A stretch of DNA of 64,000 nt from Prochlorococcus sp. AG-402-K22. GTDB taxonomy: Bacteria > Cyanobacteriota > Cyanobacteriia > PCC-6307 > Cyanobiaceae. Numbering within the stretch: the stretch's first letter is position 1; each line of letters opens with the position of its first letter. The notes beneath the pieces are model-generated. The model did no database searches, was not told where the DNA came from, and worked only from the letters and a program-made list of their open reading frames with translations. Of the stretch, positions 55,582-64,000 are shown in pieces. Location: the NCBI GenBank assembly GCA_003216755.1, contig QCIJ01000005.1, forward strand, positions 1 through 64,000. The letters are read 5' to 3'. The position numbers and the translations under genes were made by a program.

Positions 55582-55647
55582 ATCTGAATTTAATTAACAA
55601 ATGGTTATTTTAAATTTTTATAACCTTATTAATTCAACTATTTAATC

Positions 55648-55782
55648 ATGGATTTAACAACTATTTTATTTATATTAAGTCTGCCATTCGTTTTATTAAC
55701 AGTCTATTTTGGCACAAAAAATGACTTTTACGAAAGTGAAAATTATAAAGGTGATGGCTGTGCTCACGATGTGAAAAGGTAA
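55648..55782 (+). CDS. 44-residue single-span membrane protein
   Basis: ATG 55648 to TAA 55780-55782 encodes 44 residues. A span (LTTILFILSLPFVLLTVYFG) is followed by a polar tail with one Cys (GDGCAHDVKR). I recognise no family. It is in line with the 41-residue gene 67 bp upstream and convergent with the next exported protein, 5 bp apart. Confidence 0.62.
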   Translation: MDLTTILFILSLPFVLLTVYFGTKNDFYESENYKGDGCAHDVKR

Positions 55783-55787
55783 CTTTC

Positions 55788-56066
55788 TTAAGTATTGCCG
55801 CTAAATACACAAGTCCATTTACTATCAAATTGCCAGACTGGTTTATATATCTCTTTTGAAATTTTTTCACCTGCTTTTTTACAAGTATCCAAGTCCTTCA
55901 TTGGAATTGAGTGTAATGAAGGACTTGTTATTCCACTTACCTCTGGTCTACTCCCAGGACCTTGTCTATATGTACCAATTACTAACCAATAATTAGCCTT
56001 TACAGAATCAGAAAAAAAGAAAAGTGAAAAAAGAAAAAATAGTATTGGGGTAAATTTTTTTTTCAT
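55788..56066 (-). CDS. Exported hypothetical protein
   Basis: The 92-residue protein has a signal peptide (FTPILFFLFSLFFFSDSVKA, cleavage after about residue 24). The mature part shows NYWLVIGTYRQGPGSRPEVSGITSPSLHSIPM and KDLDTCKKAGEKISKE, ending WTCVFSGN, so two cysteines can pair. I recognise no named family, but the folded-looking core and the leader support a real gene of the periplasm or lumen. Confidence 0.7.
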   Translation of the reverse strand: MKKKFTPILFFLFSLFFFSDSVKANYWLVIGTYRQGPGSRPEVSGITSPSLHSIPMKDLDTCKKAGEKISKEIYKPVWQFDSKWTCVFSGNT

Positions 56067-56149
56067 CTATTTATATTAGCTTTTACTTATCAAATGTAAA
56101 TTGAATTTTGTAAATTGCTATTAATTAAAAAGCTAATTTATATAAGTTT

Positions 56150-56953
56150 TTGGAATATTTAGAATTTTTTTTATATGGCTTAATTCAAGGTTTAACAGAA
56201 TTTATTCCTGTAAGTAGTACTGCTCATTTAAAAGTCATATCTCTTCTTCTAGGCATTGATGATCCAGGCTCCTCATTATCTGCAATAATTCAACTAGGTA
56301 GTATTTTGGCTTTATTTTGGTATTTTAGGAACGATTTTTTTAAATTAATAAGAAGTCAATCTACAAAAAACCTATTGCATTATTTCTTATATAAAAAGTT
56401 ATTAAGATCTATTTTGGTTGGGACTATCCCAATTGTTTTGCTTGCTTGGAGCATAAAATTATTTACACCTTATTTTTTTGAAAAGATTCTTCGTTCAAAT
56501 TTATCAATAGCATTAGTTTCGTTCGTAATGGCTATTTTTATGTACATAGCGGAAATATCGAAAAAAGGTTCTAAAAATTTAAAAAATCATAACTATTCAG
56601 ATAGTTTTTTGATAGGCCTTTCTCAAGCCTTAGCCATCTTACCTGGCATTTCAAGATCTGGCGTTACTATTTCTACCGCTTTAGTATCAGGTTGGGAAAG
56701 AGTTGAAGCTGCTAAATTCTCCTTTATTTTAGGCATACCTGCTATTTCTATTGCAGCAGTTGTTGAATTCATTTCTGCTTTTGATGAATTTTCCTCATTT
56801 AGTTTTTCCACTCTTCTTTTAGGACTTACTACGACATTTGTATCCTCATTATTTGCTATCGATTTCTTATTAAAGTATTTTTCTTCGAATGGATTGAAAT
56901 TCTTTATTATCTATCGGGTTGTATTCGGTGTTGTAATTCTTCTGAATTTATAG
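56150..56953 (+). CDS. uppP: Undecaprenyl-diphosphatase
   Basis: UppP (BacA) recycles undecaprenyl phosphate for peptidoglycan. The TTG at 56150 gives the family N-terminus (MEYLEFFLYGLIQGLTEFIPVSSTAHL), which has the first catalytic motif, and no ATG lies near it. The second motif is ILPGISRSGVTISTALVSGWERVEAAKFSFILGIPA near residue 165. The 267-residue protein has at least seven membrane spans. Confidence 0.95.
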   Translation: MEYLEFFLYGLIQGLTEFIPVSSTAHLKVISLLLGIDDPGSSLSAIIQLGSILALFWYFRNDFFKLIRSQSTKNLLHYFLYKKLLRSILVGTIPIVLLAWSIKLFTPYFFEKILRSNLSIALVSFVMAIFMYIAEISKKGSKNLKNHNYSDSFLIGLSQALAILPGISRSGVTISTALVSGWERVEAAKFSFILGIPAISIAAVVEFISAFDEFSSFSFSTLLLGLTTTFVSSLFAIDFLLKYFSSNGLKFFIIYRVVFGVVILLNL

Positions 56954-57006
56954 TTTGATGCAAAAAATTTTTTCAATTATGTTAATGTTTAAAAAAATGA
57001 TCTTTA

Positions 57007-57159
57007 ATGAATTTTTTTATATCTTTCCAACTAGGTGAAGTTGAAGTTTCAAACCTTACGATATTAGTATTAGCATTTTTTTCCTCTTTTACTTTTATAG
57101 CTGTCGGTATAAGCTCATATAAACTATACAAGTCTCTCATAAATAATAATGATAAATGA
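57007..57159 (+). CDS. 50-residue single-span membrane protein
   Basis: ATG 57007 to TGA 57157-57159 encodes 50 residues. A short amphipathic start (MNFFISFQLGEVEVSN) precedes a span (LTILVLAFFSSFTFIAVGIS) and a Lys/Asn-rich tail. It ends one base before the 3' end of the tRNA-Pro on the other strand. The topology suits a small membrane subunit, but no family is recognised. Confidence 0.6.
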   Translation: MNFFISFQLGEVEVSNLTILVLAFFSSFTFIAVGISSYKLYKSLINNNDK

Positions 57160-57233
57160 TCGGAACGGCGGGATTTGAACCCACGACCCCCACTACCCCA
57201 AAGTGGTGCGCTACCAAACTGCGCTACGCCCCG
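57160..57233 (-). tRNA. tRNA-Pro, anticodon GGG
   Basis: The minus strand folds as a complete cloverleaf of 74 bases: acceptor CGGGGCG/CGTTCCG, D-arm GCGC/GCGC, anticodon stem CCACT/AGTGG with loop TTGGGGT (anticodon GGG), and T-arm GTGGG/CCCGC with loop TTCAAAT. The discriminator is A. CCA is not encoded. Confidence 0.95.
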
Positions 57234-57261
57234 TATTATTACTATAAATATAAGATGTATT

Positions 57262-57990
57262 TTAAATGTTATTATTTATTGGATTGTTATCAGATCTCAA
57301 TACACACTTATCAACATCCCAATTAAAGTTTCCCCAAATATTATCTTTTAATATGTAATTACTTCCTGTAAAACTTCCTAACTTAACTTTTGTAGGGGAA
57401 GCGGAACAATACTGCCTGCTGCCTGCTGATGCAAGATATTGTTGATGGTACTGTTCTGCATAAAAATAGCTATCAATCATTTTTATTTCTGTTTCGATAT
57501 AACCAAGATTCTTTTTGTTTAGTTCTTTTTGATATTGTTTTTTACTGGCTAAGATGATTTTTTTATTATTTTCATTTTTATAATATATCGCTGACCTGTA
57601 CTGTGTTCCAATATCATTACCTTGTCTATTTTTTTGTGTAGGATCATGACATTCCCAAAACATTTTTAATAGATCGCTGATATCTATTTCACTTTTATTC
57701 CAGATAACCCTTACAACTTCTGAATGACCAGTTAAACCTGAACATACTTCGTAATAAGTTGGGTTGCTTTTTTTACCACCAGCGTACCCTACCGAAGTTG
57801 TTACAACTCCTGGAAGTTTCCAAAAACATTTTTCAGCTCCCCAGAAACAACCACAGCCAAATATTATTTCATCCTCTTGAAGATTAGGATCTTTTTTGAT
57901 ATCTGTTTTTAATATCCTATGAACTGAATTAACATCATTTGTAAGAGTTGTTTCTTTAATATTCATAATATTTTTTAGAAATTCAAACAT
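57262..57990 (-). CDS. msrA: Peptide methionine sulfoxide reductase A
   Basis: MsrA reduces methionine-S-sulfoxide in proteins. The 242-residue protein has an N-terminal extension of about 35 residues, then the active motif FGCGCFWGAEKCFWKLPGVVTTSVGYAGG near residue 45. Next come GLTGHSEVVRVIWN and the QNRQGNDIGTQYRSAIYY-type core near residue 118. The resolving cysteines are probably QYCSAS near residue 194 and DKCVL near the C-terminus. Confidence 0.96.
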   Translation of the reverse strand: MFEFLKNIMNIKETTLTNDVNSVHRILKTDIKKDPNLQEDEIIFGCGCFWGAEKCFWKLPGVVTTSVGYAGGKKSNPTYYEVCSGLTGHSEVVRVIWNKSEIDISDLLKMFWECHDPTQKNRQGNDIGTQYRSAIYYKNENNKKIILASKKQYQKELNKKNLGYIETEIKMIDSYFYAEQYHQQYLASAGSRQYCSASPTKVKLGSFTGSNYILKDNIWGNFNWDVDKCVLRSDNNPINNNI

Positions 57991-58028
57991 AATTTTAATG
58001 TCTTTATCATAAGTTAAAAATCTTACTT

Positions 58029-59774
58029 TTAGCCTTTAACAATATTAGTGGCTATTTCTCTTTCCCAAAGTTTTTTATAGAGCCCATTCACTTTTACTAA
58101 GTCCTTATGGTTACCTTCCTGTACTATTTCTCCTTTATCCATTACTAAAACTCTGTCACAAGTGGCAGCTACAGATAGTTGATGACTAATCATTAAAATT
58201 GTTTTATTACTTCTTTCTCTCATTTCATCTATTATTCTTGCGGCAGTTTTATTATCGACACTTGCTAAAGCATCATCAAGAACGACAATTGGAGAGTTAA
58301 CGAGTAAAGCTCTTCCAAGTGCTGTTCTTTGCCTTTGTCCACCACTTAGTGTAATACCTCTTTCACCAACAATTGTTTTGAATTTTTGTGGAAAATTATT
58401 AATATCATCAATCATCCCAGCCTTAGTAGCACTTTCTTTGACTAATTTCTTAGAAGCTTGGGGTTCACCAAAACATAGGTTTTCTGAAATTGTTGAAGTA
58501 AATAAGAAGGCTTCTTGGGGAACGATTGCAATATTTTTCCTAAGATCTTCTAATTTAATAGTTTTTACATCAATTTCATCTAGAAATAATTGACCATCTG
58601 GAATTTCTATTGTTCTTCCTAGAGACTTTGCTAATGTCGTTTTTCCACAACCTACAGGCCCAACTACCGCAATTAGTTCTCCAGGGAGAATTTTAAAACT
58701 GAGACCATTTAATGAATTAAATTTTGATCCTGGATATCTTATTGTTAATTCTTTAGCTTCTAAAAATCCTTTTAATTTTTTCCTTAAAAATTTGGTATTT
58801 TTCCCATCTACAATACTTGGATTGTTTTGAAAAATTTCTTCGACACGATCTAAACTTACTTGACCAAGTTGAAAAGTGTTCAATGTAAAACCCAATAGGG
58901 CAGTAGGGAAAACGAGCCTCTCCACGTAAAGAATCAATGCCACTAAACCCCCTATTGAAATAAATCCACTCTCTAATTGAAAAGTTCCTAATCCCAATAA
59001 AATTAATAATGAAATTGAGGAAATACCTTGCAGTAATGGGAATAGGGTACTTGCTGTTCTTGCAAGTTTTATCGCCGAATTTCGATAATCATTATTGTAA
59101 ATATTAAATTCTTTCTTTTCAGCATTTTCTTGTGCGTAAATTTTGATAGCGCTTATGCCAGAAAGATCTTCTTGTATAAGATCACTTAGTTTTGATAATG
59201 ATTCTTGCTGTGCTTTTCTTTGATTAACCATTTTACCGCCGAATAAGCTTACAATTCCAAGGATTAATGGAAAAATCATTAAAGCGGATATTGTTAATGT
59301 TTTGTTAATCAAAAACATCGATGGAATAGTTAGTGAATAAGCTAAGACAATATTGCATAAACTTAAAACCGTAAAACCGAGAAGCCTTCTTATATTTTCA
59401 ACATCGCTAGTTGCTCTACTTATAATGTCTCCACTCCCTTTTTTTTGAATCCATTCTGGGTCTTGAATAAGTAAATGATCGAAAAGTTTCTGACGTAGAT
59501 TTACCTCAACTTTTCGACCTATCCCAAAAACAATCTGTCTAGAAAACAGTCTGATTAAACCCATACACGTAGCTAATAAAATTAACCACAATGATTTTGA
59601 AATTACAAAATCTGAAGAAAACCCATTTTGTAATTGGTCAATTATGTTTTTTACTTCTAAAGGTATTACAACACTCAATATATTTACTATCAAAAGAGCT
59701 AATGCTCCGTAGAGAAATTCTTTTTTGTATGGTCTAAGGTATTTAGATATAACTTTAAGCTTTAAATTTTTCAT
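58029..59774 (-). CDS. ABC exporter (fused transmembrane and ATPase domains)
   Basis: The 581-residue protein has an N-terminal exporter domain with about six spans (to residue 315). The ATPase follows, with Walker A VVGPVGCGKTTLAKSLGR near residue 360, signature TLSGGQRQRTALGRALLV near residue 473, Walker B IVVLDDALASVDNKTAARI and H-loop ISHQLSVAATCD. It is an MsbA/LmrA-type half transporter. The substrate (lipid, drug or peptide) is unknown. Confidence 0.92.
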   Translation of the reverse strand: MKNLKLKVISKYLRPYKKEFLYGALALLIVNILSVVIPLEVKNIIDQLQNGFSSDFVISKSLWLILLATCMGLIRLFSRQIVFGIGRKVEVNLRQKLFDHLLIQDPEWIQKKGSGDIISRATSDVENIRRLLGFTVLSLCNIVLAYSLTIPSMFLINKTLTISALMIFPLILGIVSLFGGKMVNQRKAQQESLSKLSDLIQEDLSGISAIKIYAQENAEKKEFNIYNNDYRNSAIKLARTASTLFPLLQGISSISLLILLGLGTFQLESGFISIGGLVALILYVERLVFPTALLGFTLNTFQLGQVSLDRVEEIFQNNPSIVDGKNTKFLRKKLKGFLEAKELTIRYPGSKFNSLNGLSFKILPGELIAVVGPVGCGKTTLAKSLGRTIEIPDGQLFLDEIDVKTIKLEDLRKNIAIVPQEAFLFTSTISENLCFGEPQASKKLVKESATKAGMIDDINNFPQKFKTIVGERGITLSGGQRQRTALGRALLVNSPIVVLDDALASVDNKTAARIIDEMRERSNKTILMISHQLSVAATCDRVLVMDKGEIVQEGNHKDLVKVNGLYKKLWEREIATNIVKG

Positions 59775-59854
59775 TTAATTTTGCCAATATGATTAAGATA
59801 ATGTTTCATTTTTAAATATGTGAGCTAATTTTATAAATGATTCAGTTTTTATTT

Positions 59855-60151
59855 ATGAGTAACGAACAAACTCATCCTTTACATTCAACAGATAGGAATA
59901 TTATAGATTCTCTTATTACAAAAGAAAAACCAGAAGATCTTGACTTTATTAATTTAGCTAGATTAATAAATCGTTATACTGATTTCCCCGGTGAAATTGA
60001 AATTAAAAACGATATTGATAAAATTTTAAAATTTTGGAAAATTACTAAAAATGAACTTTTTTCAAAAACAAAAAATATTTGGTCAAAAAGCTTCAGACCT
60101 TCTAACACAAATAAAGATTTAGTTGGTTCAGGTTTTGATACTTCAAATTAA
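59855..60151 (+). CDS. DUF3288-family protein
   Basis: The ATG at 59855 (MSNEQTHPLHSTDR) is preferred over an in-frame ATG six codons upstream, because DUF3288 proteins start with this kind of sequence. The 98-residue protein has LARLINRYTDFPGEIEIKNDIDKILKFWKIT, helical and conserved in cyanobacteria. No activity is known. It precedes trpD by 31 bp on the same strand. Confidence 0.8.
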   Translation: MSNEQTHPLHSTDRNIIDSLITKEKPEDLDFINLARLINRYTDFPGEIEIKNDIDKILKFWKITKNELFSKTKNIWSKSFRPSNTNKDLVGSGFDTSN

Positions 60152-60182
60152 ATTTATTTGCATAATTTCTTTTAATAAATAA

Positions 60183-61220
60183 ATGTCTTCAAATTTATCG
60201 AACGTTGAAATCTTAAATATTTTGTTAGGGGGGAGAAACCTTGATGACTTAACTTCAAGATCATTAATGCAAAGATGGCTTAATAATGAAATATCCGATG
60301 TACAAACAGGAGCTTTTTTGAGCGCCTTGAGAGCTAAAGGCTGTACTGGAACTGAATTGTGCTCTATGGCTGAGGAACTCTTAAATGTATGCGAATTACC
60401 AGTGGCAAGGCCAAATTTGTACATGGTGGATACTTGTGGAACTGGAGGAGATGGAGCTAATACATTTAATATTTCCACTGCAGTGGCATTCGTAGCTTCA
60501 TCTTGTGGTGTAAATATCGCTAAACACGGAAATAAAAGTGCTAGTGGAAAAGTCGGTTCTGCGGATGTTTTGTTGAATCTTGGTTTAAATTTAAATTGTT
60601 CATTAGAAAAAGTAATTTCTGCCGTCAATGAAATAGGAGTAACTTTTTTGTTTGCGCCTGTTTGGCATAGATCTTTAATAAAACTTGCCCCATTAAGAAA
60701 GGCTCTTGGAATAAGGACTGTATTTAATCAACTCGGTCCATTGGTAAATCCCTTAAGACCCAACGCGCAAGTGTTAGGTGTGGCAACAGAGGATCTTTTA
60801 GAGCCTATGGGAAGTGCGCTTTTAAAAATGGGTATGGATAGAGTAATAGTAGTTCATGGATCTGGTGGCCTTGATGAAGCCTCTCTTCAAGGCGATAATA
60901 AATTAGTATTTGTTGAAAATGGTAAATTACGATTTTCAAAAATAAATATTTCAGATTTTAGTTATGAAAATATATCAAACGAAAAGCTTGTAGTCTCAGA
61001 TACTGAATCTAACGAAGAAATATTAAAGTCTGTCTTAAATGGTTCTGGGCAAAATCCTCATAAATATGTTGTAGCATTGAATACTGCATTGGTCCTCTGG
61101 ACAGCTGCTATAGAGGATGATTTGCATGAAGGCTTTAATAAAGCTTTATTTTCAATTAATAAAGGAAATCCTTGGGAAAAATTCTTACTTTTAAAAAATT
61201 ATTTAGCCTCAGATGAATAA
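60183..61220 (+). CDS. trpD: Anthranilate phosphoribosyltransferase
   Basis: It couples anthranilate to PRPP in tryptophan synthesis. The 345-residue protein has the PRPP motif [25 protein letters not shown] near residue 82, [23 protein letters not shown] near residue 120, and [20 protein letters not shown] near residue 181. [15 protein letters not shown] follows near residue 224. carA starts 11 bp downstream. Confidence 0.96.
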   Translation: MSSNLSNVEILNILLGGRNLDDLTSRSLMQRWLNNEISDVQTGAFLSALRAKGCTGTELCSMAEELLNVCELPVARPNLYMVDTCGTGGDGANTFNISTAVAFVASSCGVNIAKHGNKSASGKVGSADVLLNLGLNLNCSLEKVISAVNEIGVTFLFAPVWHRSLIKLAPLRKALGIRTVFNQLGPLVNPLRPNAQVLGVATEDLLEPMGSALLKMGMDRVIVVHGSGGLDEASLQGDNKLVFVENGKLRFSKINISDFSYENISNEKLVVSDTESNEEILKSVLNGSGQNPHKYVVALNTALVLWTAAIEDDLHEGFNKALFSINKGNPWEKFLLLKNYLASDE

Positions 61221-61231
61221 ATTTTAAAATC

Positions 61232-62371
61232 ATGATTAATCCTTACAAGAAAAATGCAAAATTAGTTTTAAGTAATGGAATTACCTTCCCTGGATTTTCT
61301 TTTGGAGCTTCAGGTACTGCTATAGGCGAAATAGTTTTTAATACTGGAATGACGGGATATCAGGAAGTTATTACCGATCCAAGTTACTACGGTCAAATAT
61401 TAACATTCACTTATCCAGAAATTGGAAATACTGGTATTAACATTGAAGATTCAGAATCTTGTAATACTGTTAAAGGGATAATTGTTAGAAATTATTCTTC
61501 TAATAATAGTAATTGGAGATCTTCAAAAAATTTTAATCAATGGTTATTAGAAAAAAACATTATTGGTCTTTATGGAATTGATACAAGGGCTCTTGTTAAA
61601 ATATTAAGATCTAATGGTTCTATGAATGGAGTTCTTACTTCTGAAGATAAATCTTTAGAAAACTGTTTAGAGATTATTTCTCAAACGCCAAAGATGGAGG
61701 GGTTGAATTTATCAAAAGTAGTTTCAACAAAACAAAAATATTTATGGCAAAAGCCTACAGAAACAGATTTTGACCGAAGAACAATACATTCAAAAAATTT
61801 TAATAAATTAAAGATTGTTGCAATTGATTTTGGAATAAAAAAATCGATTTTAAATAGATTAGTCTCCCATGGGTGCGAAATTATAGTTTTACCTTCCCGA
61901 TCATCTTTAAATGATGTTCTAGAAAATAAGCCTGATGGTGTATTTTTTTCTAATGGTCCCGGCGATCCCTCTTCAGTTTCTGAAGGTATAAGTTTAGCAA
62001 AATCTCTTATCGAAAATGGTGAATTACCTATGTTCGGAATTTGTCTTGGCCATCAAATATTTGGATTAGCTTTAGGAGCTTCAACTTATAAACTGCCTTT
62101 TGGACATCGCGGTTTAAATCATCCTTGTGGGAAGAATCATTTGATTGAAATAACTAGTCAGAACCATGGTTTTGCTATTGACCCTAATTCTCTTCCAAAA
62201 GATATAGCCAAAGTAACCCATTATAACCTTAATGATAGTACTGTCGCAGGATTGGAAGTTATAAACAAGCCAATATTTAGCGTGCAATATCATCCAGAGG
62301 CAGGACCTGGTCCACATGATTCAGATTATTTGTTTAAAAAATTTGTTTCTCAAATGTTAGAAAGATGTTGA
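61232..62371 (+). CDS. carA: Carbamoyl-phosphate synthase small subunit
   Basis: CarA is the glutaminase subunit that feeds ammonia to CarB. The 379-residue protein has the N-terminal CarA domain (GEIVFNTGMTGYQEVITDPSYYGQIL). The class I amidotransferase follows: ANGPGDPSS-like FSNGPGDPSSVSEG near residue 240, nucleophile Cys in MFGICLGHQIFGLALGAS near residue 269, and His/Glu in FSVQYHPEAGPGPHDS near residue 353. Confidence 0.97.
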   Translation: MINPYKKNAKLVLSNGITFPGFSFGASGTAIGEIVFNTGMTGYQEVITDPSYYGQILTFTYPEIGNTGINIEDSESCNTVKGIIVRNYSSNNSNWRSSKNFNQWLLEKNIIGLYGIDTRALVKILRSNGSMNGVLTSEDKSLENCLEIISQTPKMEGLNLSKVVSTKQKYLWQKPTETDFDRRTIHSKNFNKLKIVAIDFGIKKSILNRLVSHGCEIIVLPSRSSLNDVLENKPDGVFFSNGPGDPSSVSEGISLAKSLIENGELPMFGICLGHQIFGLALGASTYKLPFGHRGLNHPCGKNHLIEITSQNHGFAIDPNSLPKDIAKVTHYNLNDSTVAGLEVINKPIFSVQYHPEAGPGPHDSDYLFKKFVSQMLERC

Positions 62372-62432
62372 CATATCGTTTTATTTTGATTTGATAATTA
62401 CATTTGATACATTCATTTTTTGGAGGAACTAG

Positions 62433-62798
62433 ATCATAGAAGATTTCCAGAAGCTAACTGTTTCTTTAAGAGGAAACCTTGAGGTCAAAACAAATATTAT
62501 TGTTTTTACTTTTAAAGGGCAACTTGATGCTTTCTCAGAGAAACAATTTAAAACTTTTGTTTCTAATAATTTAGGTAATGAGCTCCCATTCGTTATTGAT
62601 CTTACTAAGATTGATTTTGTAGATTCTTCTGGTCTTGGTGCTCTTGTTCAGACTGCTAAAGAAAGTAAAAAGTTAAAGTTAGGGTTTTCAGTAGTTGGGA
62701 ATTCGAGAGTTGCTCAAACTATTAAGCTAGTACGTTTAGGGGATTTTCTTAATTTAAAGTCTAGTCTTGAAGATGCATTAACTTATTTGAAAAATTGA
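62433..62798 (+). CDS. STAS-domain anti-sigma factor antagonist-like protein, non-canonical start
   Basis: The frame holds a clean STAS domain: VFTFKGQLDAFSEKQFKTFV, FVIDLTKIDFVDSSGLGALVQTAKES with the phosphorylatable Ser, and LVRLGDFL at the end. No ATG, GTG or TTG occurs between the in-frame stop TAG at 62430 and the conserved domain. A strong GGAGG at 62422-62426 lies 6 bases before ATC (62433) and 9 before ATA (62436), so initiation at one of these is likely. It overlaps the mini-RNase III gene by 4 bp. Confidence 0.85.
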   Translation: MIEDFQKLTVSLRGNLEVKTNIIVFTFKGQLDAFSEKQFKTFVSNNLGNELPFVIDLTKIDFVDSSGLGALVQTAKESKKLKLGFSVVGNSRVAQTIKLVRLGDFLNLKSSLEDALTYLKN

Positions 62799-63193
62799 AT
62801 TATTGGATTCACAATTTGGTTCCATATGGATCTCCTGAAGAAATTGGTGTTATTCAACTTGCTTGGCTTGGGGATTCGGTATGGGAACTGCACCAAAGAC
62901 TTAGACATGTTCATTTTCCATTGAAATCAAAAGAGCTTCATTTATCTGTAGTAAACGAAGTAAAAGCCAAATCTCAATCAAAATCTTTAAGTCAAATTGA
63001 ACATTTATTAAACGAAAATGAAATAAATTTAATTAGACGTGCTAGAAACAAAATAAAGAGATTTCCAAAGTCTTCGGATCCCATAATATATTCAAGAGCA
63101 ACTGGTTTTGAAACACTAATTGGTTGGCTATTTCTGAAGGATCCTCAAAGATTATCAAAACTTTTTGAATATCTTGAAATTAAAATGAATTGA
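62795..63193 (+). CDS. mrnC: Mini-ribonuclease III
   Basis: Mini-III is an RNase III catalytic domain without the dsRNA-binding domain and processes 23S rRNA ends. The 132-residue protein shows GVIQLAWLGDSVWELHQRLRH, the catalytic Asp-bearing motif, and RATGFETLIGWLFLKDPQRL near residue 101. The TTG start at 62795 overlaps the STAS stop codon (TTGA), so the pair is translationally coupled. Confidence 0.88.
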   Translation: MNYWIHNLVPYGSPEEIGVIQLAWLGDSVWELHQRLRHVHFPLKSKELHLSVVNEVKAKSQSKSLSQIEHLLNENEINLIRRARNKIKRFPKSSDPIIYSRATGFETLIGWLFLKDPQRLSKLFEYLEIKMN

Positions 63194-63197
63194 ATTA

Positions 63198-64000
63198 ATG
63201 AAAAACACTTCTAAAAATAATTATTCTGAAAAAAATAATAAATACAATTATAGTCCTGATTCTAAAATTAACTCTAAAAATACAAATTCTTCGAAAAAAA
63301 ATAATAGATTTCCTCTAAAATTTTCCAAAAACAAGGGTGTTAACAATTTTAATTCAGTAAATAAAAATAATTTTTCAACTTCAAAAACACGTAAGCCAAT
63401 ATATAAATCTAATTTAGAAGCTTTTAATAAAGATCAAGATATTTATCAAGAGCATTCAAATAAAAAAAATTTTGATGATTGGATATGGGGAAAACACTCA
63501 GTTTTTGAGGCGCTTATTAGTGAACGACCTATTAATAGGATTTGGTGTACAAGTGAAATATTTTCTTCTGACAAATTTTATATCTTACTTAAGAACCTTA
63601 AATCAAAAGGCGTCCTCGTTGAAGAAGTTTCTTGGAGTAGGCTTTCTCAATTGACATTTAATGCTTCACATCAAGGTGTAGTGTTGCAGCAGGCAAGCTC
63701 TAAAACAATATCTCTAGAAAAATTAATCGATTTTTCTAAAAAAAGCTCAGCATATCCTATTATTCTGGCTTTAGATGGAATAACTGACCCTCATAATGTT
63801 GGTGCAATTATAAGATCAGCAGAAGCATTTGACTGTAAGGGTATTATTATTCCTCAAAGAAGATCTGCTGGCTTAACAGGAACAGTTGCCAAGGTTGCCG
63901 CTGGAGCATTGGAACATTTGCCAGTAAGTAGGGTTGTTAATTTAAATAGGGCACTCGAGGAGCTGAAGAAAAATGGTTTTCTTGTTATAGGGTTATCTGG
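63198..64000 (+). CDS. SpoU-family rRNA/tRNA 2'-O-methyltransferase (3' end outside window)
   Basis: The ATG at 63198 follows the mini-III stop by 4 bp. The first 85 residues are a low-complexity Asn/Lys/Ser-rich leader. An L30e-like substrate domain follows (WGKHSVFEALISERPINRIW), then ASHQGVVL. The SpoU knot domain starts near residue 190: ILALDGITDPHNVGAIIRSAEAFDCKGIIIPQRR, then GTVAKVAAGALEHLPVSRVVNLNRAL. It resembles RlmB/TrmH. The gene runs off the window. Confidence 0.93.
   Translation, partial: MKNTSKNNYSEKNNKYNYSPDSKINSKNTNSSKKNNRFPLKFSKNKGVNNFNSVNKNNFSTSKTRKPIYKSNLEAFNKDQDIYQEHSNKKNFDDWIWGKHSVFEALISERPINRIWCTSEIFSSDKFYILLKNLKSKGVLVEEVSWSRLSQLTFNASHQGVVLQQASSKTISLEKLIDFSKKSSAYPIILALDGITDPHNVGAIIRSAEAFDCKGIIIPQRRSAGLTGTVAKVAAGALEHLPVSRVVNLNRALEELKKNGFLVIGLS

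Noticed and set aside
57160..57233. tRNA-associated attachment site for a genomic island
   Set aside because: No integrase gene and no visible direct repeat of the tRNA 3' end elsewhere in the window.

Overview
The window is a gene-dense, very AT-rich (about 30% G+C by eye) piece of a cyanobacterial chromosome. Gene content and small intergenic gaps point to a high-light-adapted Prochlorococcus: a proteobacterial-type phosphoribulokinase, a compact urt/ure urea locus, a glucosylglycerate locus, Ycf55/DUF3685 and CSP41-like proteins, and many short single-membrane-span proteins. The species call is an inference from gene content; no database was searched.

Layout. 0-5.2 kb (+): end of hemA, then glgC, gnd, pgl and two conserved proteins. 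5.2-7.8 kb (-): ilvD, a small membrane protein, upp. 7.9-10.7 kb (+): a lumenal pentapeptide protein, a CobW-type GTPase, a 54-residue CxxC protein, purS and purQ, closed by a bidirectional terminator. 10.7-26.7 kb (-): a long run with class II and class I aldolases, a Gfo/Idh oxidoreductase, accD, prk, leuB, lpxD, proB, a YqeG phosphatase, ruvX, a CofE-like protein, a thioredoxin-fold protein, a DUF3685 protein and hisA. 26.7-30.6 kb: CSP41-like protein, pgsA, a DUF296-glutaredoxin fusion, an NmrA-like reductase and nth.

30.6-36 kb looks like an iron-related block: a FutC/FbpC-type ATPase, ferritin behind a Fur-like box, a cysteine-rich Crp-family regulator whose divergent promoter region carries two Fur-like boxes, and a Rieske oxygenase / 33-residue membrane peptide / ABC ATPase operon. 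36-39.9 kb is an accessory stretch of about a dozen mostly unrecognised short genes with wide AT-rich gaps. Several are below 60 codons.

39.9-50.3 kb is the urea utilisation locus (urtABCDE, ureGFE, ureD, ureABC). 50.3-55.0 kb holds gpgS divergent from a GH13 phosphorylase-like gene, gpgP and glycerate kinase. Together these could form and recycle the nitrogen-free solute glucosylglycerate, which fits its position next to nitrogen-scavenging genes. 55-64 kb returns to core genes: DUF1830, three small membrane proteins, uppP, tRNA-Pro(GGG), msrA, an ABC exporter, DUF3288, trpD, carA, a STAS protein with no canonical start codon, mini-RNase III and the start of an rRNA/tRNA methyltransferase.

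Most metabolic genes are ordinary. The points most worth a second look are the glucosylglycerate cycle, the non-canonical start of the STAS gene, the DUF296-glutaredoxin fusion, the Fur-box/Crp/ferritin block, the coupled 33-residue membrane peptide, and the small-ORF stretch.
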